Shown: positions 37,986 through 47,642 of the stretch, one piece after another
Layout: every line of letters starts with the position of its first letter
Position numbering within the stretch: the first letter of the stretch is position 1
Source: a virus
Reading direction: 5' to 3' (one strand)
Length of the DNA stretch: 63,116 nt
IMG/VR virus record: IMGVR_UViG_3300004369_000014
Span: 1 to 63,116 of that record
The notes under the pieces: model-generated
Database searches by the model: none
The model's input: only the letters and a program-made list of their open reading frames with translations
Told to the model about the DNA's origin: nothing
Program-made: the position numbers and the translations under genes

Positions 37986-39191
37986 CTACGCAATCCAGCC
38001 CGAACGATAGTAGATCGTAAGACTTGCTGGTGAATTCGCGTCTCCTTCATCTTCAAACAATATGTCGTTGTCGCCTGCTGCTAGAGTAATCCAATCGGTC
38101 AATGTATCAACTTTAACTCTGGCGCCGATCTTTTCACCGTTGACAGCGACTTCTTTTGTGTACGTGTCGATTTCCATGATGTCGACGTCTCGGACTACGG
38201 TACCACCTGACGCGGTAGACGAGACGTTAGAAGACAAGATAGCGTATGAAACAGAAGTCGAGCTTGGGACAGAGCTAACGATATGCTCACCGTCGAACGT
38301 CGAATCTACCCCAGAAACCGTGATGTAGTCACCGGCAAGAATGTCATGAGTTGTTGTAAATGTCAGTGTAGCCACGTTGTTCGATAGAGCTTTTGTAGAA
38401 ACTGCCTCAGTAGCAACGTCTCTCAGTGGCTCTACTATCGTCAGAAGCTCGTCGTTGGCAGAGTTGTAGATAATTGCTGGACCAAGTATCGGTCCAGTTA
38501 TTTCTAAGAACATACTAACTTCGGTGTTTCCAAGATTAGTAAGCGTGGCTTCACCGGTCTCGCCTGTAGATGAGTTTGCGCACGGGACGGTAGCAACGTC
38601 GTAGCCCTCAAGGTCATCGTCGTTCCACGAGTACTTAATTGGATCTGCAGCTCGTAAACCGATGGAAAACTCTGTTTTTCCTCTGGCGGTTATGGTTTCA
38701 ATGTTTGGTCTGCCGCTCAGTCTTACGAAGGCAGCTCTTGTTGGGTTTTCTCTTGTCTTTAACCACGCGCCTTGTCGCACAAGGGCAGTAGCGTCGACAA
38801 GTGCCTGTCTCGCTATCGGCACGTACGACGAGTCAGGCGGCATGAAAACACCTTCGACTGTGATCTGTCTTGCTGCCCATCTTCCCGAAGTGTCGTACGA
38901 ACCGTCGCCCCACCCGCGTGTGACGTCTGGGATTTCTGGATCTGGATGCACCCACCAGCCTTCAATGTTCGTGCAGACCCAGACAACATTGTTCGCGTCG
39001 ATCTTATTTAGCACGAGGTCACCGATACTGATGTCCTCTTTCAGATTCATTCCAAACGGATTTGGAATGGGTACCGGCCGCATCGAGTTATCTACGGCTA
39101 CTGTCTCTTGCAACTGAGTTACTACGTCATAGTACGGACCGTCGTTGTACGGTCCTTCTCCATACTTTACGGTTGGAGTATACGTTGACAT
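37986..39191 (-). CDS. Distal tail protein (Dit-like)
   Basis: 401 residues. VVWVCTNIEGWWVHPDPEIPD, ARQITVEGVFMPPDSS, GAWLKTRE and FSIGLRAADPIKY match the first-half pattern of siphovirus distal tail proteins. The middle carries one copy of the mobile beta module (SNNVATLTFTTTHDILAGDYI, about 265-330), and the C-terminus ends in a small beta domain. It connects the tail tube to the hub protein. Downstream of the tape measure and one fibre gene. Confidence 0.75.
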   Translation of the reverse strand: MSTYTPTVKYGEGPYNDGPYYDVVTQLQETVAVDNSMRPVPIPNPFGMNLKEDISIGDLVLNKIDANNVVWVCTNIEGWWVHPDPEIPDVTRGWGDGSYDTSGRWAARQITVEGVFMPPDSSYVPIARQALVDATALVRQGAWLKTRENPTRAAFVRLSGRPNIETITARGKTEFSIGLRAADPIKYSWNDDDLEGYDVATVPCANSSTGETGEATLTNLGNTEVSMFLEITGPILGPAIIYNSANDELLTIVEPLRDVATEAVSTKALSNNVATLTFTTTHDILAGDYITVSGVDSTFDGEHIVSSVPSSTSVSYAILSSNVSSTASGGTVVRDVDIMEIDTYTKEVAVNGEKIGARVKVDTLTDWITLAAGDNDILFEDEGDANSPASLTIYYRSGWIA

Positions 39192-39226
39192 GTTGACGTC
39201 CTAGCGAGTCTCTATCTGAGCGTCGG

Positions 39227-40612
39227 TCAGAAGCTCGTTGACGGCGTGCCGCCGTCGATGCTCGTCGATCCGATTTGCGCCCAGCTGCTGCTAAAGTAGA
39301 TGTACAGAACTTCAGTATCTGACTTAAACCACAGATCTCCTTCAGACGGTGTAGACGGCGCTGTAGCAGCCACAGTCATTGACGCCCCAGACGCGCCGGT
39401 GGCGATCGTCGTGGGGGCGAACTTGGCACCGTCATATGCAAGTACCTGGCCGCTCGTGGCTCCAGTCGTGTCGATTTCAATTGAGTCAACGTACAACGTT
39501 GTTGCTGTTACGCTCGAGAACACGACAGACGCCGTATTTGCTACGTCTTGCCCAATTGCAATAGTTGCTGTCGAGCCCTCACCTGGCGTATGAGTTACAG
39601 TGACGCCAGTGCCGCCAGATACGTCAGAAACGTAGTTTCCTGTCGTGTCAGTGCCAAGTTCAATCGCATCGTTTACCCACGCTGCGCCGTCCCACTTCAG
39701 GAAATCACCGGACGTGACAGTAGTAATTGTTACGTCGCCAACGTCGTCGAGATTATTTACTATAGGAATGTCTGCGGGCTGCCAGTCGCTAGACGCTGAC
39801 ACGTACTTTAAGAACTGGCCATCGCTTGGCGACGAGACGCTGACGTTAGTTAGATCATTAAGAGACGCGTCTAAGGCGATTGTCCCAGTCGAACCTTCGC
39901 TGGGCGTATGAGTGATTGAAATGCCTGTGCCGGCAGAAAGATCTACCATGTAGTTGCCGGTTGTATCGGTGCCAAGCTCGACTGAATTGGCGCTGATTGT
40001 GGCGTTCAACGTGACTGTTCCGCTAGCAAGATCTGTCAGCGTAGCGCTGGCGTTTCCTGTAACGTCTCCTGTAAGCTCGACTGTGATCGTAGGATCTGGC
40101 TTGCTAAGAATGTTTGACCATTCTACGTTGGCGTCAAGCTCGCCTTTCGTTCCTGAGAACACCTCCGACGAGTTCGTGGCATCGGGTATAAACGTAAACT
40201 TACCAGTCGAGTCGTCGTACCCAAAGAATCCAATCTTGGCAGAAGATCCATTGTGCCAACGGAACTCAATTCCACGGTCCTTATTGTCATCTGACGCTGG
40301 TGCAGTATTTCCACCAAGAGTGAATATCGGATCTGTGACTGAAACGGTTGTGGAAGTCACTGTTGTTGTAGATCCAGTGACAATAAGATTTCCAGTGATC
40401 GACACGTTTCCGGAGACTGTCAAAGATGAGAGCGTCCCCACGGACGTGAGACTTGAGCCAACAACGTCTGACGCCAATGAAAATTCAAGGGTATTGGAGT
40501 CATAGGTAAACCGGTCGTCGATCGACAAGATCGCCGCGTTGAGCACAGTGCCCCAACCGAGATCACCAGACTCTGGGAGCTCTGTTAAGTTGTCTACTAA
40601 GTACGTTGCCAC
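39227..40612 (-). CDS. Tail fibre-like protein with tandem beta repeats
   Basis: 461 residues. Ser/Thr/Gly-rich with a first segment TVSGNVSITGNLIVTGST (a left-handed beta fibre motif) and a repeated pair VELGTDTTGNYMVDLSAGTGISITHTPSEGST / IELGTDTTGNYVSDVSGGTGVTVTHTPGEGST (about 210-245 and 310-345). SEGDLWFKSDTEVLYIYF near the end is a common tail-fibre C-terminal motif. GTG start with GGAGAACTC. A fibre next to the tape measure. Confidence 0.75.
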   Translation of the reverse strand: MATYLVDNLTELPESGDLGWGTVLNAAILSIDDRFTYDSNTLEFSLASDVVGSSLTSVGTLSSLTVSGNVSITGNLIVTGSTTTVTSTTVSVTDPIFTLGGNTAPASDDNKDRGIEFRWHNGSSAKIGFFGYDDSTGKFTFIPDATNSSEVFSGTKGELDANVEWSNILSKPDPTITVELTGDVTGNASATLTDLASGTVTLNATISANSVELGTDTTGNYMVDLSAGTGISITHTPSEGSTGTIALDASLNDLTNVSVSSPSDGQFLKYVSASSDWQPADIPIVNNLDDVGDVTITTVTSGDFLKWDGAAWVNDAIELGTDTTGNYVSDVSGGTGVTVTHTPGEGSTATIAIGQDVANTASVVFSSVTATTLYVDSIEIDTTGATSGQVLAYDGAKFAPTTIATGASGASMTVAATAPSTPSEGDLWFKSDTEVLYIYFSSSWAQIGSTSIDGGTPSTSF

Positions 40613-40647
40613 GAGTTCTCCGTTTCAGTCTCTTGACTAATCATAAC

Positions 40648-43600
40648 TTACGCCGCGCCCCTGCGAAGCTGGAACGCGAGTTGACGAGACACCATCGACG
40701 CCACCTCTGCCTCGTCCATTCCCTTCGACGGGTAGACGTTAATAACAACATCCTTGCCGGCGCCTGGGCCAGCAAGCATCTGAATCATCGCCTTGTCTCG
40801 TCGAGACAGCCCATCTGGGTCAAGAGGCTCGACTCTTTCAGCGCGACCCGCCTCGCCAATAACAGTCAGCAGCCCACCTCTTCGTGGAGAGACGATTCCA
40901 CCTTCAGCCATCCCTGCCGCGTTGATACGAGATCTGTAGTACTCCTCGTAGGCTTTAGCTTGTGTTGGCGTAGCTTGATCAACATTCCATGTAACTCTTC
41001 CGAACTCAACTTTGTCGATTTCGCTAATGTTTTTGGCAAGTGGAATCTTGTTGTAGGCTCTAATAAGCAGGTTTATCGCGCTAATTGCAAGATTGACCCC
41101 ACCTTCGACTGCAGCGATGATTCCGTTTATTACCGTCGCAATTACACTCACGACTGCGTTAAACGCGGTCTGTGCGACGCTCTCCATTACCCCAAAGACA
41201 GCCGAGAAGACAGTTCCGATCCCCTCAATTGCGCCCTTGATTATCGCGACACCGGTGTCAATAGCTAGTTTTATTCCGTCCCATACGGTAGTAAAGACTT
41301 TCTCAATGCCGCTCCATACAGTTTCAAAGACATCTCCGATAGAAGTGAATGTCGGTTTGATGACGTTGTTCCAGACCCAACTTATAGCAGCCGAGATCGC
41401 GTCCCATATGGTTGTAAAGACAGAACTAATCGTGTCCCACACAGTCTTAAATACTTCAAGTGTCGCTTCAAACACGGGCTTAATAACGTTTTCCCAGACC
41501 CAGCTAATCGCTGCTGAGATCGCGTCCCAAATTGGGTCAAATACGAGCTTGATGCCACGCCAGATGTATCCGAAGTATTCGCCGATCGCGCTGAATACAA
41601 ACATGAAGGCGTCTTTGATAGCAGTGAACGCCGCGCCGAAGTGCTCTCTTACACCGTCCATGTCTCCACGGAATAAGGCGAAGATACCCTGCACGAACTC
41701 CCATACGCCTTGGAAGACCTTGATGATGGCGCCTACGGCGTAGATGAATATGTTGATGCCTGTCGTGACGGCGTCGATCGCTCTTACGAGAACTACCTCG
41801 ATGATCGGGACTATGTACGTAGCTACGAAGTCTCCGAGCTTGCCGAATATCTTCTGTAGTCCGTCTGCAGCACCGCCGGCTCCACCAAACTTGCTCAGCA
41901 CCTTGTCGATAGCGTCCTTAATTCTATTGAACGCTTCGATAAGCTTCTTGACAAGAACGTCGTATAGTTTCTTTACTGCCTCGCGGAATTTTTCGCTGTT
42001 CTGCCACATCAGCACCAGCGCGGTGACAATGGCGCCGATCCATCCGGCGAACCTCAACTTCGTGAGAAGGCTCATGTTTTTGAGCATGCCTTGTTTTCCA
42101 AGAAGTCCGCTGACTTTGCTTATCGCTTTTCCAATTTTAACGAAGTATCCGGCAAAAGCATTACCAAAGAACTTACCAACCCTAGCCATAAGAGAGAGGG
42201 CTTTGACCGTGCCCATGATCGGCGCGATAATAAGAAGAATCTTTTGCACCGTCTCGTTGCCGAACACCGAGTTGAGAACGTCAAGTCCTTTACCAAGAGT
42301 TTTAAAGAACGCCTCTATTGAGCCGGTTTCAGTAAACTTCATTATCAATGAAGTAAGTTTACCCAGAAACTCGGCGAAAGAAGGTGCGGCACTCTGTAGA
42401 GTATCGAGTATGCCGTACAGCGCAGGCACGAATTCACTTCTAAGAATGTCTGCTGTTGTTCCTATCGCTTGATTTTCTCCAAGTTTAAGAAAAAACTTAA
42501 CTATGTCGACGATAAGACTTGATACTTTCCCTGCGTTCTCTGCTACGTTTATAAAAAACTGTTCAAGTCTTCCATTGTCGAGAAGTTCCTGCGTGTATTC
42601 TTCAAATCGTGCAGTTGACTCAGTGAACATGTCAAGAAGCATTTGACCGCCGCTCCCTGGCCCTGTCGCGGCTCGGCCGATGTTCATCAGCGCGCCGCCG
42701 ATGTTGCCAAAGATCTCGCCGAGCTGCGCGGCTACGTCTCCAGCCTTACTGAACGTGTCCGTTAGCTCACCGGTGGCGAGCTTCGCGTTTTGCGTCTCTT
42801 GCCAACCTGTTGTAAGAGTGACAAGCCAATCTGTAAATCTGCGAATCAACGGATCTGCTGCAGCAAGAAGCGACAAAAATACGTCGTAAAGATTTCCTGT
42901 AACTACACCTAGCTTGCTAATTGTGTCGACGTTCGTCGCGGCGACTGCGTCGAGCTTGTCTAAGTTTCTTCCCTCTGTAACAAAGTTTGAGAAGTCAATT
43001 GCAGCGAGACCGAGAGCCTTACCGGTTTCTTCAATAATTGGTATTAGTCTTGGGAAAAGATTCTGTACAAGATTATCTATTGCAAGTTGCAGCGGCGGGA
43101 GTAGCGCCTCTGCTGCGGCGTCTTTTAGCTCTTGTAGCTTTGGCTTGATTGAAATTAAGTAATCTACAAACCTCTTTGCAGCTTCAGTAAGTTTGTCATA
43201 CGCATCTGTCGCTGCAGCTCCTCCGCCGGCCTCGGCGGTCTTCTTTTTCGCTTCAGCAAGTGCCTCTTCAGCGTCAACCTGTGCGCGCAGCGCGTCGCGT
43301 TCAGTACGAGCAAGATCGGCAGCCGCGTCTTCGACAGCGCGCGTCGCGTTGACAACCTGCTCTGACCCCTCAACACCTTTCGCGTTTGCCTCTTCAGTTT
43401 CCTTAGCGAGATCAGCGTTTCGATCTTTCGCGCGGCGCAGGTTGAGATCAGCCTCGGCGTATGCCAGCTCTGCCTCACGACGCGCTCTTGAGTTCGGCGG
43501 AAGATCTTGAACTCGAGCGAGAGTCTCTCTTGCTTTCTCGAGCTCAATAGCGGCTCTTTTTTCTGAGATAGCTGCATCTTCTGCGTCGAAGTTGAGCTGC

Positions 43601-44223
43601 TGAAGACTTTCTGCAGCTTCCTTTCTTGCGTCTGTCAGTCTCTCTTCGGCGTCAGTAAGATTTCTACTCGCTCGAGCAAGTGACTCTCTGTTGTTTTCAA
43701 GAACTCTTGCTAAGCTCTTTTCAGCAGCTTCTATTCGTTTTCTTCTCGCCTCTTCAGCAGCCTCACCGCCACCGCCACCACCGCCGCCGGTTCTGGTCAT
43801 CTGATTGAGCGCTTCACCTATCCCACCAAACGCGAGCTTCGCGACGATGGCGGCTTGACCGATCGCGGTGAGAATAGAAGGTAGCGCAATTAGAGCCGGA
43901 GTTGCTGAAAGTACTGAAGCACTCAGCGCGACAAATCCCGAGACAAGAGACGAAATTGATCCAATAGCAACAGCTATCGCGGGACCGATCGCGTATCCAG
44001 TGGTGACCATTCTAAAGAATGCGTCGTTCGCCCGTATCGCGTTTTGTTGGAACTGAGAAAGATTTCGAGAGCCTCTTCTCAGACCGTTCGAGAACGCTGA
44101 ACCTGACTGATTTCCAGACCGCGAGAACTGAGAATTCAGACCAGAAAGAGATCTGTTTACGTCGTTCTGAAAGCCTGTCGTAATCGCATGAACGGCAATA
44201 TACGCATTACCAATGATGGCCAA
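40648..44223 (-). CDS. Tail tape measure protein
   Basis: 1191 residues, the longest tail gene. Highly helical, with Ala/Glu-rich coiled coils at about 150-330, hydrophobic stretches at about 60-130 and about 740-760 and 820-850, and a Trp-rich repeated block WDAISAAISWVWENVIKP near 900-960 that is typical of tape measures. It fixes tail length and helps DNA entry; tail length should be around 170-180 nm if 1.5 angstrom per residue holds. Start is TTG 44223 with GGAGGTG seven bases before. It directly follows the chaperone frameshift region. Confidence 0.9.
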   Translation of the reverse strand: MAIIGNAYIAVHAITTGFQNDVNRSLSGLNSQFSRSGNQSGSAFSNGLRRGSRNLSQFQQNAIRANDAFFRMVTTGYAIGPAIAVAIGSISSLVSGFVALSASVLSATPALIALPSILTAIGQAAIVAKLAFGGIGEALNQMTRTGGGGGGGGEAAEEARRKRIEAAEKSLARVLENNRESLARASRNLTDAEERLTDARKEAAESLQQLNFDAEDAAISEKRAAIELEKARETLARVQDLPPNSRARREAELAYAEADLNLRRAKDRNADLAKETEEANAKGVEGSEQVVNATRAVEDAAADLARTERDALRAQVDAEEALAEAKKKTAEAGGGAAATDAYDKLTEAAKRFVDYLISIKPKLQELKDAAAEALLPPLQLAIDNLVQNLFPRLIPIIEETGKALGLAAIDFSNFVTEGRNLDKLDAVAATNVDTISKLGVVTGNLYDVFLSLLAAADPLIRRFTDWLVTLTTGWQETQNAKLATGELTDTFSKAGDVAAQLGEIFGNIGGALMNIGRAATGPGSGGQMLLDMFTESTARFEEYTQELLDNGRLEQFFINVAENAGKVSSLIVDIVKFFLKLGENQAIGTTADILRSEFVPALYGILDTLQSAAPSFAEFLGKLTSLIMKFTETGSIEAFFKTLGKGLDVLNSVFGNETVQKILLIIAPIMGTVKALSLMARVGKFFGNAFAGYFVKIGKAISKVSGLLGKQGMLKNMSLLTKLRFAGWIGAIVTALVLMWQNSEKFREAVKKLYDVLVKKLIEAFNRIKDAIDKVLSKFGGAGGAADGLQKIFGKLGDFVATYIVPIIEVVLVRAIDAVTTGINIFIYAVGAIIKVFQGVWEFVQGIFALFRGDMDGVREHFGAAFTAIKDAFMFVFSAIGEYFGYIWRGIKLVFDPIWDAISAAISWVWENVIKPVFEATLEVFKTVWDTISSVFTTIWDAISAAISWVWNNVIKPTFTSIGDVFETVWSGIEKVFTTVWDGIKLAIDTGVAIIKGAIEGIGTVFSAVFGVMESVAQTAFNAVVSVIATVINGIIAAVEGGVNLAISAINLLIRAYNKIPLAKNISEIDKVEFGRVTWNVDQATPTQAKAYEEYYRSRINAAGMAEGGIVSPRRGGLLTVIGEAGRAERVEPLDPDGLSRRDKAMIQMLAGPGAGKDVVINVYPSKGMDEAEVASMVSRQLAFQLRRGAA

Positions 44224-44277
44224 GTGTCTTCACCTCCTTCCATCAACTCAGTCGTATTTATTCTACAACATCTGAGA

Positions 44278-45053
44278 CTACCCTAGAGGACCATCTAACG
44301 CTGAACCAAAGGGCAGACTGGAGTTTGCATTGACGCGTGACGGTGGGACGTAGGGCTTCGGTGGAAACGGGCTTGACGATCTTTCAGCAGGATCTAGCGG
44401 AGTCGGCATTTCGTCGTACTCTACTTCGCTTTCTGGCAGTCCGATCTTGTTGTCATCTATATACGATCTGCGCCCCGTGGAGCTATTGCTGTTTGCTGTA
44501 GCATGTTTGTATGGCCTGCCGTAGAGAGACGAGTACAGTTCAGTCCTAGTTGAGTTGATAGCGTCAGACTGCTCCGCTGACGTTATGCCAATAACGTCAT
44601 CCTCGAAGAAGAAGTGAAGAACGTCAAGCAGATCAGAAGAATCAAGAGTGGTTAACGAGACGCCGTTGCAAATTGCCTTGCCGTTGACGTACGGCCAGAG
44701 ATCTAGTCCCCAGTCGAGGAGGGCTCTGACAGCTCCGTAGGGCGGTTACCATACGTCTCCATCAGCCAACTAACTATTTCCATTAGGCTTTCAAGAGACA
44801 CAGCTTTGTCCGGGTCACTAATCATCGCGTCAAATCTTTCGTGACTTTCTGGATACAAAACGGCAGAGAAAAAGTCAAGAAGAACGGTAGCGTTTTCGCT
44901 GGTATTGCTGTCGTCTGACGTTCTTTTTGCGAACTCGAGCATTAGCTTACCAGGCACGTTTGGCCTGCACGAAAACATTTCTCCGTACAGTTGAAATTCA
45001 ACATTATCAGTTTCTTCGTGTGCCGGTGAGCCGAAGTCCTTAAACTTCTTCAT
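44278..45053 (-). CDS. Tail assembly chaperone, -1 frameshift product (gpGT-like)
   Basis: The -1 frame relative to the short chaperone is open from about 44742 (just after TAA in that frame) to TAG 44280-44278. It reads PPYGAVRALLDWGLDLWPYVNGK and then VSLTTLDSSDLLDVLHFFFEDD, which is the usual second chaperone part of phage tails (DWGLDLWPY...LLDVLHYLFEED). It ends in a Pro/Ser-rich tail. The frameshift must occur within about 44742-44706. I see no perfect X-XXY-YYZ slip site; CCGCCCT and GCCCTCC are the candidates. The whole region 44224-44702, otherwise empty, is explained by it. Confidence 0.75.
44703..45053 (-). CDS. Tail assembly chaperone, short form (gpG-like)
   Basis: 116 residues. 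Position just upstream of the tape measure and a frame ending EIVSWLMETYGNRPTELSE mark it as the first tail chaperone of siphoviruses. The sequence (VEFQLYGEMFSCRPNVPGKLMLEFAKR) is the actinophage-type chaperone. It keeps the tape measure protein soluble. The stop TAG ends at 44703; near the end a -1 frame opens that continues to 44278. Confidence 0.85.
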   Translation of the reverse strand: MKKFKDFGSPAHEETDNVEFQLYGEMFSCRPNVPGKLMLEFAKRTSDDSNTSENATVLLDFFSAVLYPESHERFDAMISDPDKAVSLESLMEIVSWLMETYGNRPTELSEPSSTGD

Positions 45054-45087
45054 AGTGTACCTCTTTCTATGTGTCTTGGTAGAAACA

Positions 45088-45207
45088 TCAAACTTCGTAG
45101 TTGATTGAAAAATTTCTTAACACAGTAGGTGGTGGAAACAAGGCGTCGCTCTGCTCTATCTCAAGCAGAAGCCGGCTGTCCTTAATCGCGTCGTCTACTG
45201 TTATCAT
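45088..45207 (-). CDS. Small ORF (39 aa) between chaperone and connector genes
   Basis: ATG at 45207 opens a frame MITVDDAIKDSRLLLEIEQ... ending in VLRNFSINYEV, stop 45090-45088. AGGATGAATGATAG upstream is a modest ribosome site. The sequence has normal phage-like codons and fills a gap of 228 bases that would otherwise be empty. No match is known to me. It could be a small tail protein or only a chance frame. Confidence 0.4.
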   Translation of the reverse strand: MITVDDAIKDSRLLLEIEQSDALFPPPTVLRNFSINYEV

Positions 45208-45281
45208 CTATCATTCATCCTAGCAAGTCCGTCATGCTAATTGTATATCATCGAGACGCAGCAGATGATCTTAGCAGGTGA

Positions 45282-45746
45282 CTAAGCCAAAGCAAGAGGC
45301 AAGTTATCAGTAAGATATCTATTCGGCCTTGTCCCTGGGTGAAGAACAATATCAGTAAAGACAACCTTGCCTTTAGACACGAATCTAAGCATCTTTGGTG
45401 GTTTAGCCACTATTACATGCGGCTTGGTGCCCTCGTGATGCATTAGAGCGTAACTAAGTGGAGAACCTACCAGCATCTTTTGACCGATTGGAGTGCGCTC
45501 ATGATTCATGTGAATCGACAACTTAAGCGCGCCGGTGCGAATTCCCGCCTGCGCCTTCGCGGCCCACATCACCTTGGCAGCGCGCCGCTCAAGGTCTCTA
45601 CCGACTGGGCCACCGCGTTGCTTAAGTACATAGTCAAGTTCAGCATAGTCCCAGATGACAATGACTTTGCCATACACGGAGAACGGATTTCTTCCAGACA
45701 GTCCGCCGCCTCCACCTGGCCCAGTGCGAATTGGGACGAGACTCAT
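45282..45746 (-). CDS. HK97 gp10-like head-tail protein (tail completion)
   Basis: 154 residues. DLERRAAKVMWAAKAQAGIRTGALKLSI and VGSPLSYALMHHEGTKPH are typical of the HK97 gp10/neck (tail completion) family. A Gly-rich start (TGPGGGGGLSGRN) precedes. ATG overlaps the next upstream gene (ATGA). Likely joins the tail to the head connector. Confidence 0.75.
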   Translation of the reverse strand: MSLVPIRTGPGGGGGLSGRNPFSVYGKVIVIWDYAELDYVLKQRGGPVGRDLERRAAKVMWAAKAQAGIRTGALKLSIHMNHERTPIGQKMLVGSPLSYALMHHEGTKPHVIVAKPPKMLRFVSKGKVVFTDIVLHPGTRPNRYLTDNLPLALA

Positions 45747-46249
45747 GGGATCGCCATGGTCAACTGAAGAGTGACCATCTGGAATCCACCTTCAGGCGGT
45801 GGGATTTCTACAGAGCCAATCACTCCGACTCCGTACCCGTACTCACCTTCCCACTGGTCAAAAAGATTCATCGACTGAAGAAGCACCCAGGAATCAACGG
45901 CAGTAATTTTCGCGCCGTCCATAATTTTTTCTGCTGTTGGTGGTCTGCCATTGACGGACATTACTGGTATCTCTCGAGCAAGAGTGACAAGAACTACTGC
46001 GCTACGAGCAACGTTGCACCGCTGCGGCCGAGACTGTTGATCGCCAGGAGGGCCTAAATACGCTTGAACAAGCGTAACGGCAAGCTGTTCGCAGTCGATC
46101 GCCGCTTGCCCGACTGACCAGTAGCGCTTTGCGGGCAGTGGGACGCTGTACGACTGAAACGTCGAGACTACCTTGTCAAGAATTCCGTCGAGCATATCGA
46201 CGACATTCAATGCGTCCGAGTCTACTCCAGAGATATCAACTGTTGCCAT
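45743..46249 (-). CDS. Probable tail terminator protein
   Basis: 168 residues. It lies in the neck slot, between the head-tail connector and the gp10-like protein, where the tail terminator is coded. A beta/alpha protein with RSAVVLVTLAREIPVM and EGGFQMVTLQLTMAIP strands, compatible with the gpU/terminator fold, but no sure sequence match. QQSRPQRCNVAR is a Cys- and Arg-rich loop. Position is the main evidence. Confidence 0.55.
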   Translation of the reverse strand: MATVDISGVDSDALNVVDMLDGILDKVVSTFQSYSVPLPAKRYWSVGQAAIDCEQLAVTLVQAYLGPPGDQQSRPQRCNVARSAVVLVTLAREIPVMSVNGRPPTAEKIMDGAKITAVDSWVLLQSMNLFDQWEGEYGYGVGVIGSVEIPPPEGGFQMVTLQLTMAIP

Positions 46250-46256
46250 GTTATAA

Positions 46257-47618
46257 CTATACCGTGTAAGCGTTTATGAGCGGTGTTGCCAATGAAACAC
46301 TGAGATTGCCGGAGCAGATGTACACGGTTTCTGTAGTACCATCTATCTGTCTGCTGGCGTAAAGATCCCATGTCCCTGGATCTACCATACCAAGCAAGCC
46401 TCTAATGTCAGAATAGTCGATTGACACAGTGATTCTGTCGTCTGTTGACGCCGTTATTGTGCCAGACGCTGACGTCGAGGCCACGTCTGAAGCAGTCACT
46501 GCGTATTGCACTGTAGTTGCAGATGGCACCTGCGTCACAGTATATGTGCCATTGAAAGTCGCGTCTACATCCGCAACAACTATTTCGGCGTCTACATATA
46601 GTCCATGAGCGGAAGAAGTTGTCAAAGTTGCAACGTTACTTGAGAGCTCCTTGTTTACTACAACTAGCGCCGATGGCGTCGGGTCAGTCAACGTAGCGGC
46701 GCCATCTAAAGTCACTGAGCTTGTTTCTGCCCAGTTTCTAGCAACAACTTCCGCAGTCCACGTAGAGGTATCAGTCAGGTACTCTGCATTTATCGACTCT
46801 AAGGAGACGTTCATGCTGCCCGACCCGCCAGCAGTAACAGCTATGTCAAGGTCGCTAGCTGTGTACTTGAGCGCCTTTGGTGTGTTTCTTCTCGCGCGAG
46901 GTACGTCTGGAGTAAAAACTCTTGCCTTCGCTACGGCCTTGTGCGGGTTGACTGATTTCAAGAACATGTCAACTGCGTACAGTCCTGTGCGCATTTCTTG
47001 GATGAAGTCCTGGCTGTCAAGTAGAGTGTACGAGATGCCTTGACGTGCAATTGATGTAATTCTTTGTGGCAGCGCGCAGTCGTCGTCGTTATTGAACAGT
47101 TTTACAAACTCAATTGCAAGGGTTCTTGCTGCCATTCTACCTAGCGTTGGCGGATCTACTCCGTAGCTGTACGTTACCTCGACGTTGCACGGCGTCCATC
47201 GAACACCTGTTACGGCGTGAATTGTGGAGTGATCAACAAGGTAGTACTTGTCTGGGCTGATTACCTCTCCGACTCTGTTTCTAATTGTGTGAATCTTTGT
47301 GACGGGGCGACCGCGAAGACGAATTCTTGAAGAAGATGTTGTACCGTCAGTGGCGATGTCTTCGTAGAAGTCAAGATTGTCTGAAAAGATGTTGTATATA
47401 TCGCCGTCAATAAGGACAGCGTCGTTATTCTTAACCGACGGGCCGTAGCGGTACGTTCTACCAGCGCAAACGTATCTCTCAGTTACAGTAGTGACGCCGC
47501 TATACTTTCTGCCAGACAGCGCCCAAAGAAGATATGACGCTGACTTAGCAGCTTCATACGAGAACTCAGTATCTTCGTATTCACCGAGTTCTTCAGGTGT
47601 GATCCAGAGATTGGACAT
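46257..47618 (-). CDS. Head-tail connector-like protein with an extra beta module
   Basis: 453 residues. ITPEELGEYEDTEFSYEAAKSASYLLWALSGRKYSG is the alpha-helical start of head-tail adaptor (gp6/gp15-type) proteins. A typical adaptor is 100-200 residues; here an acidic middle and one copy of the mobile beta module (SSNVATLTTSSAHGLYVDAEIV, about 310-385) extend it. It should join the portal to the tail. A strong hairpin lies just upstream of its start, after the major tail gene. Confidence 0.65.
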   Translation of the reverse strand: MSNLWITPEELGEYEDTEFSYEAAKSASYLLWALSGRKYSGVTTVTERYVCAGRTYRYGPSVKNNDAVLIDGDIYNIFSDNLDFYEDIATDGTTSSSRIRLRGRPVTKIHTIRNRVGEVISPDKYYLVDHSTIHAVTGVRWTPCNVEVTYSYGVDPPTLGRMAARTLAIEFVKLFNNDDDCALPQRITSIARQGISYTLLDSQDFIQEMRTGLYAVDMFLKSVNPHKAVAKARVFTPDVPRARRNTPKALKYTASDLDIAVTAGGSGSMNVSLESINAEYLTDTSTWTAEVVARNWAETSSVTLDGAATLTDPTPSALVVVNKELSSNVATLTTSSAHGLYVDAEIVVADVDATFNGTYTVTQVPSATTVQYAVTASDVASTSASGTITASTDDRITVSIDYSDIRGLLGMVDPGTWDLYASRQIDGTTETVYICSGNLSVSLATPLINAYTV

Positions 47619-47642
47619 CTTTCCTCGTCTCTACTGCCGTAA

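Noticed and set aside
41093-42472. Long rightward frames opposite the tape measure
   Set aside because: Met/Ser/Thr/Ile-rich translations are typical shadows of a helical Ala/Ile-rich protein.
45240-45275. ATCATC...GATGAT inverted repeat as a terminator
   Set aside because: Six-base AT-rich stem with an 11-base loop and no U-run; chance is likely.
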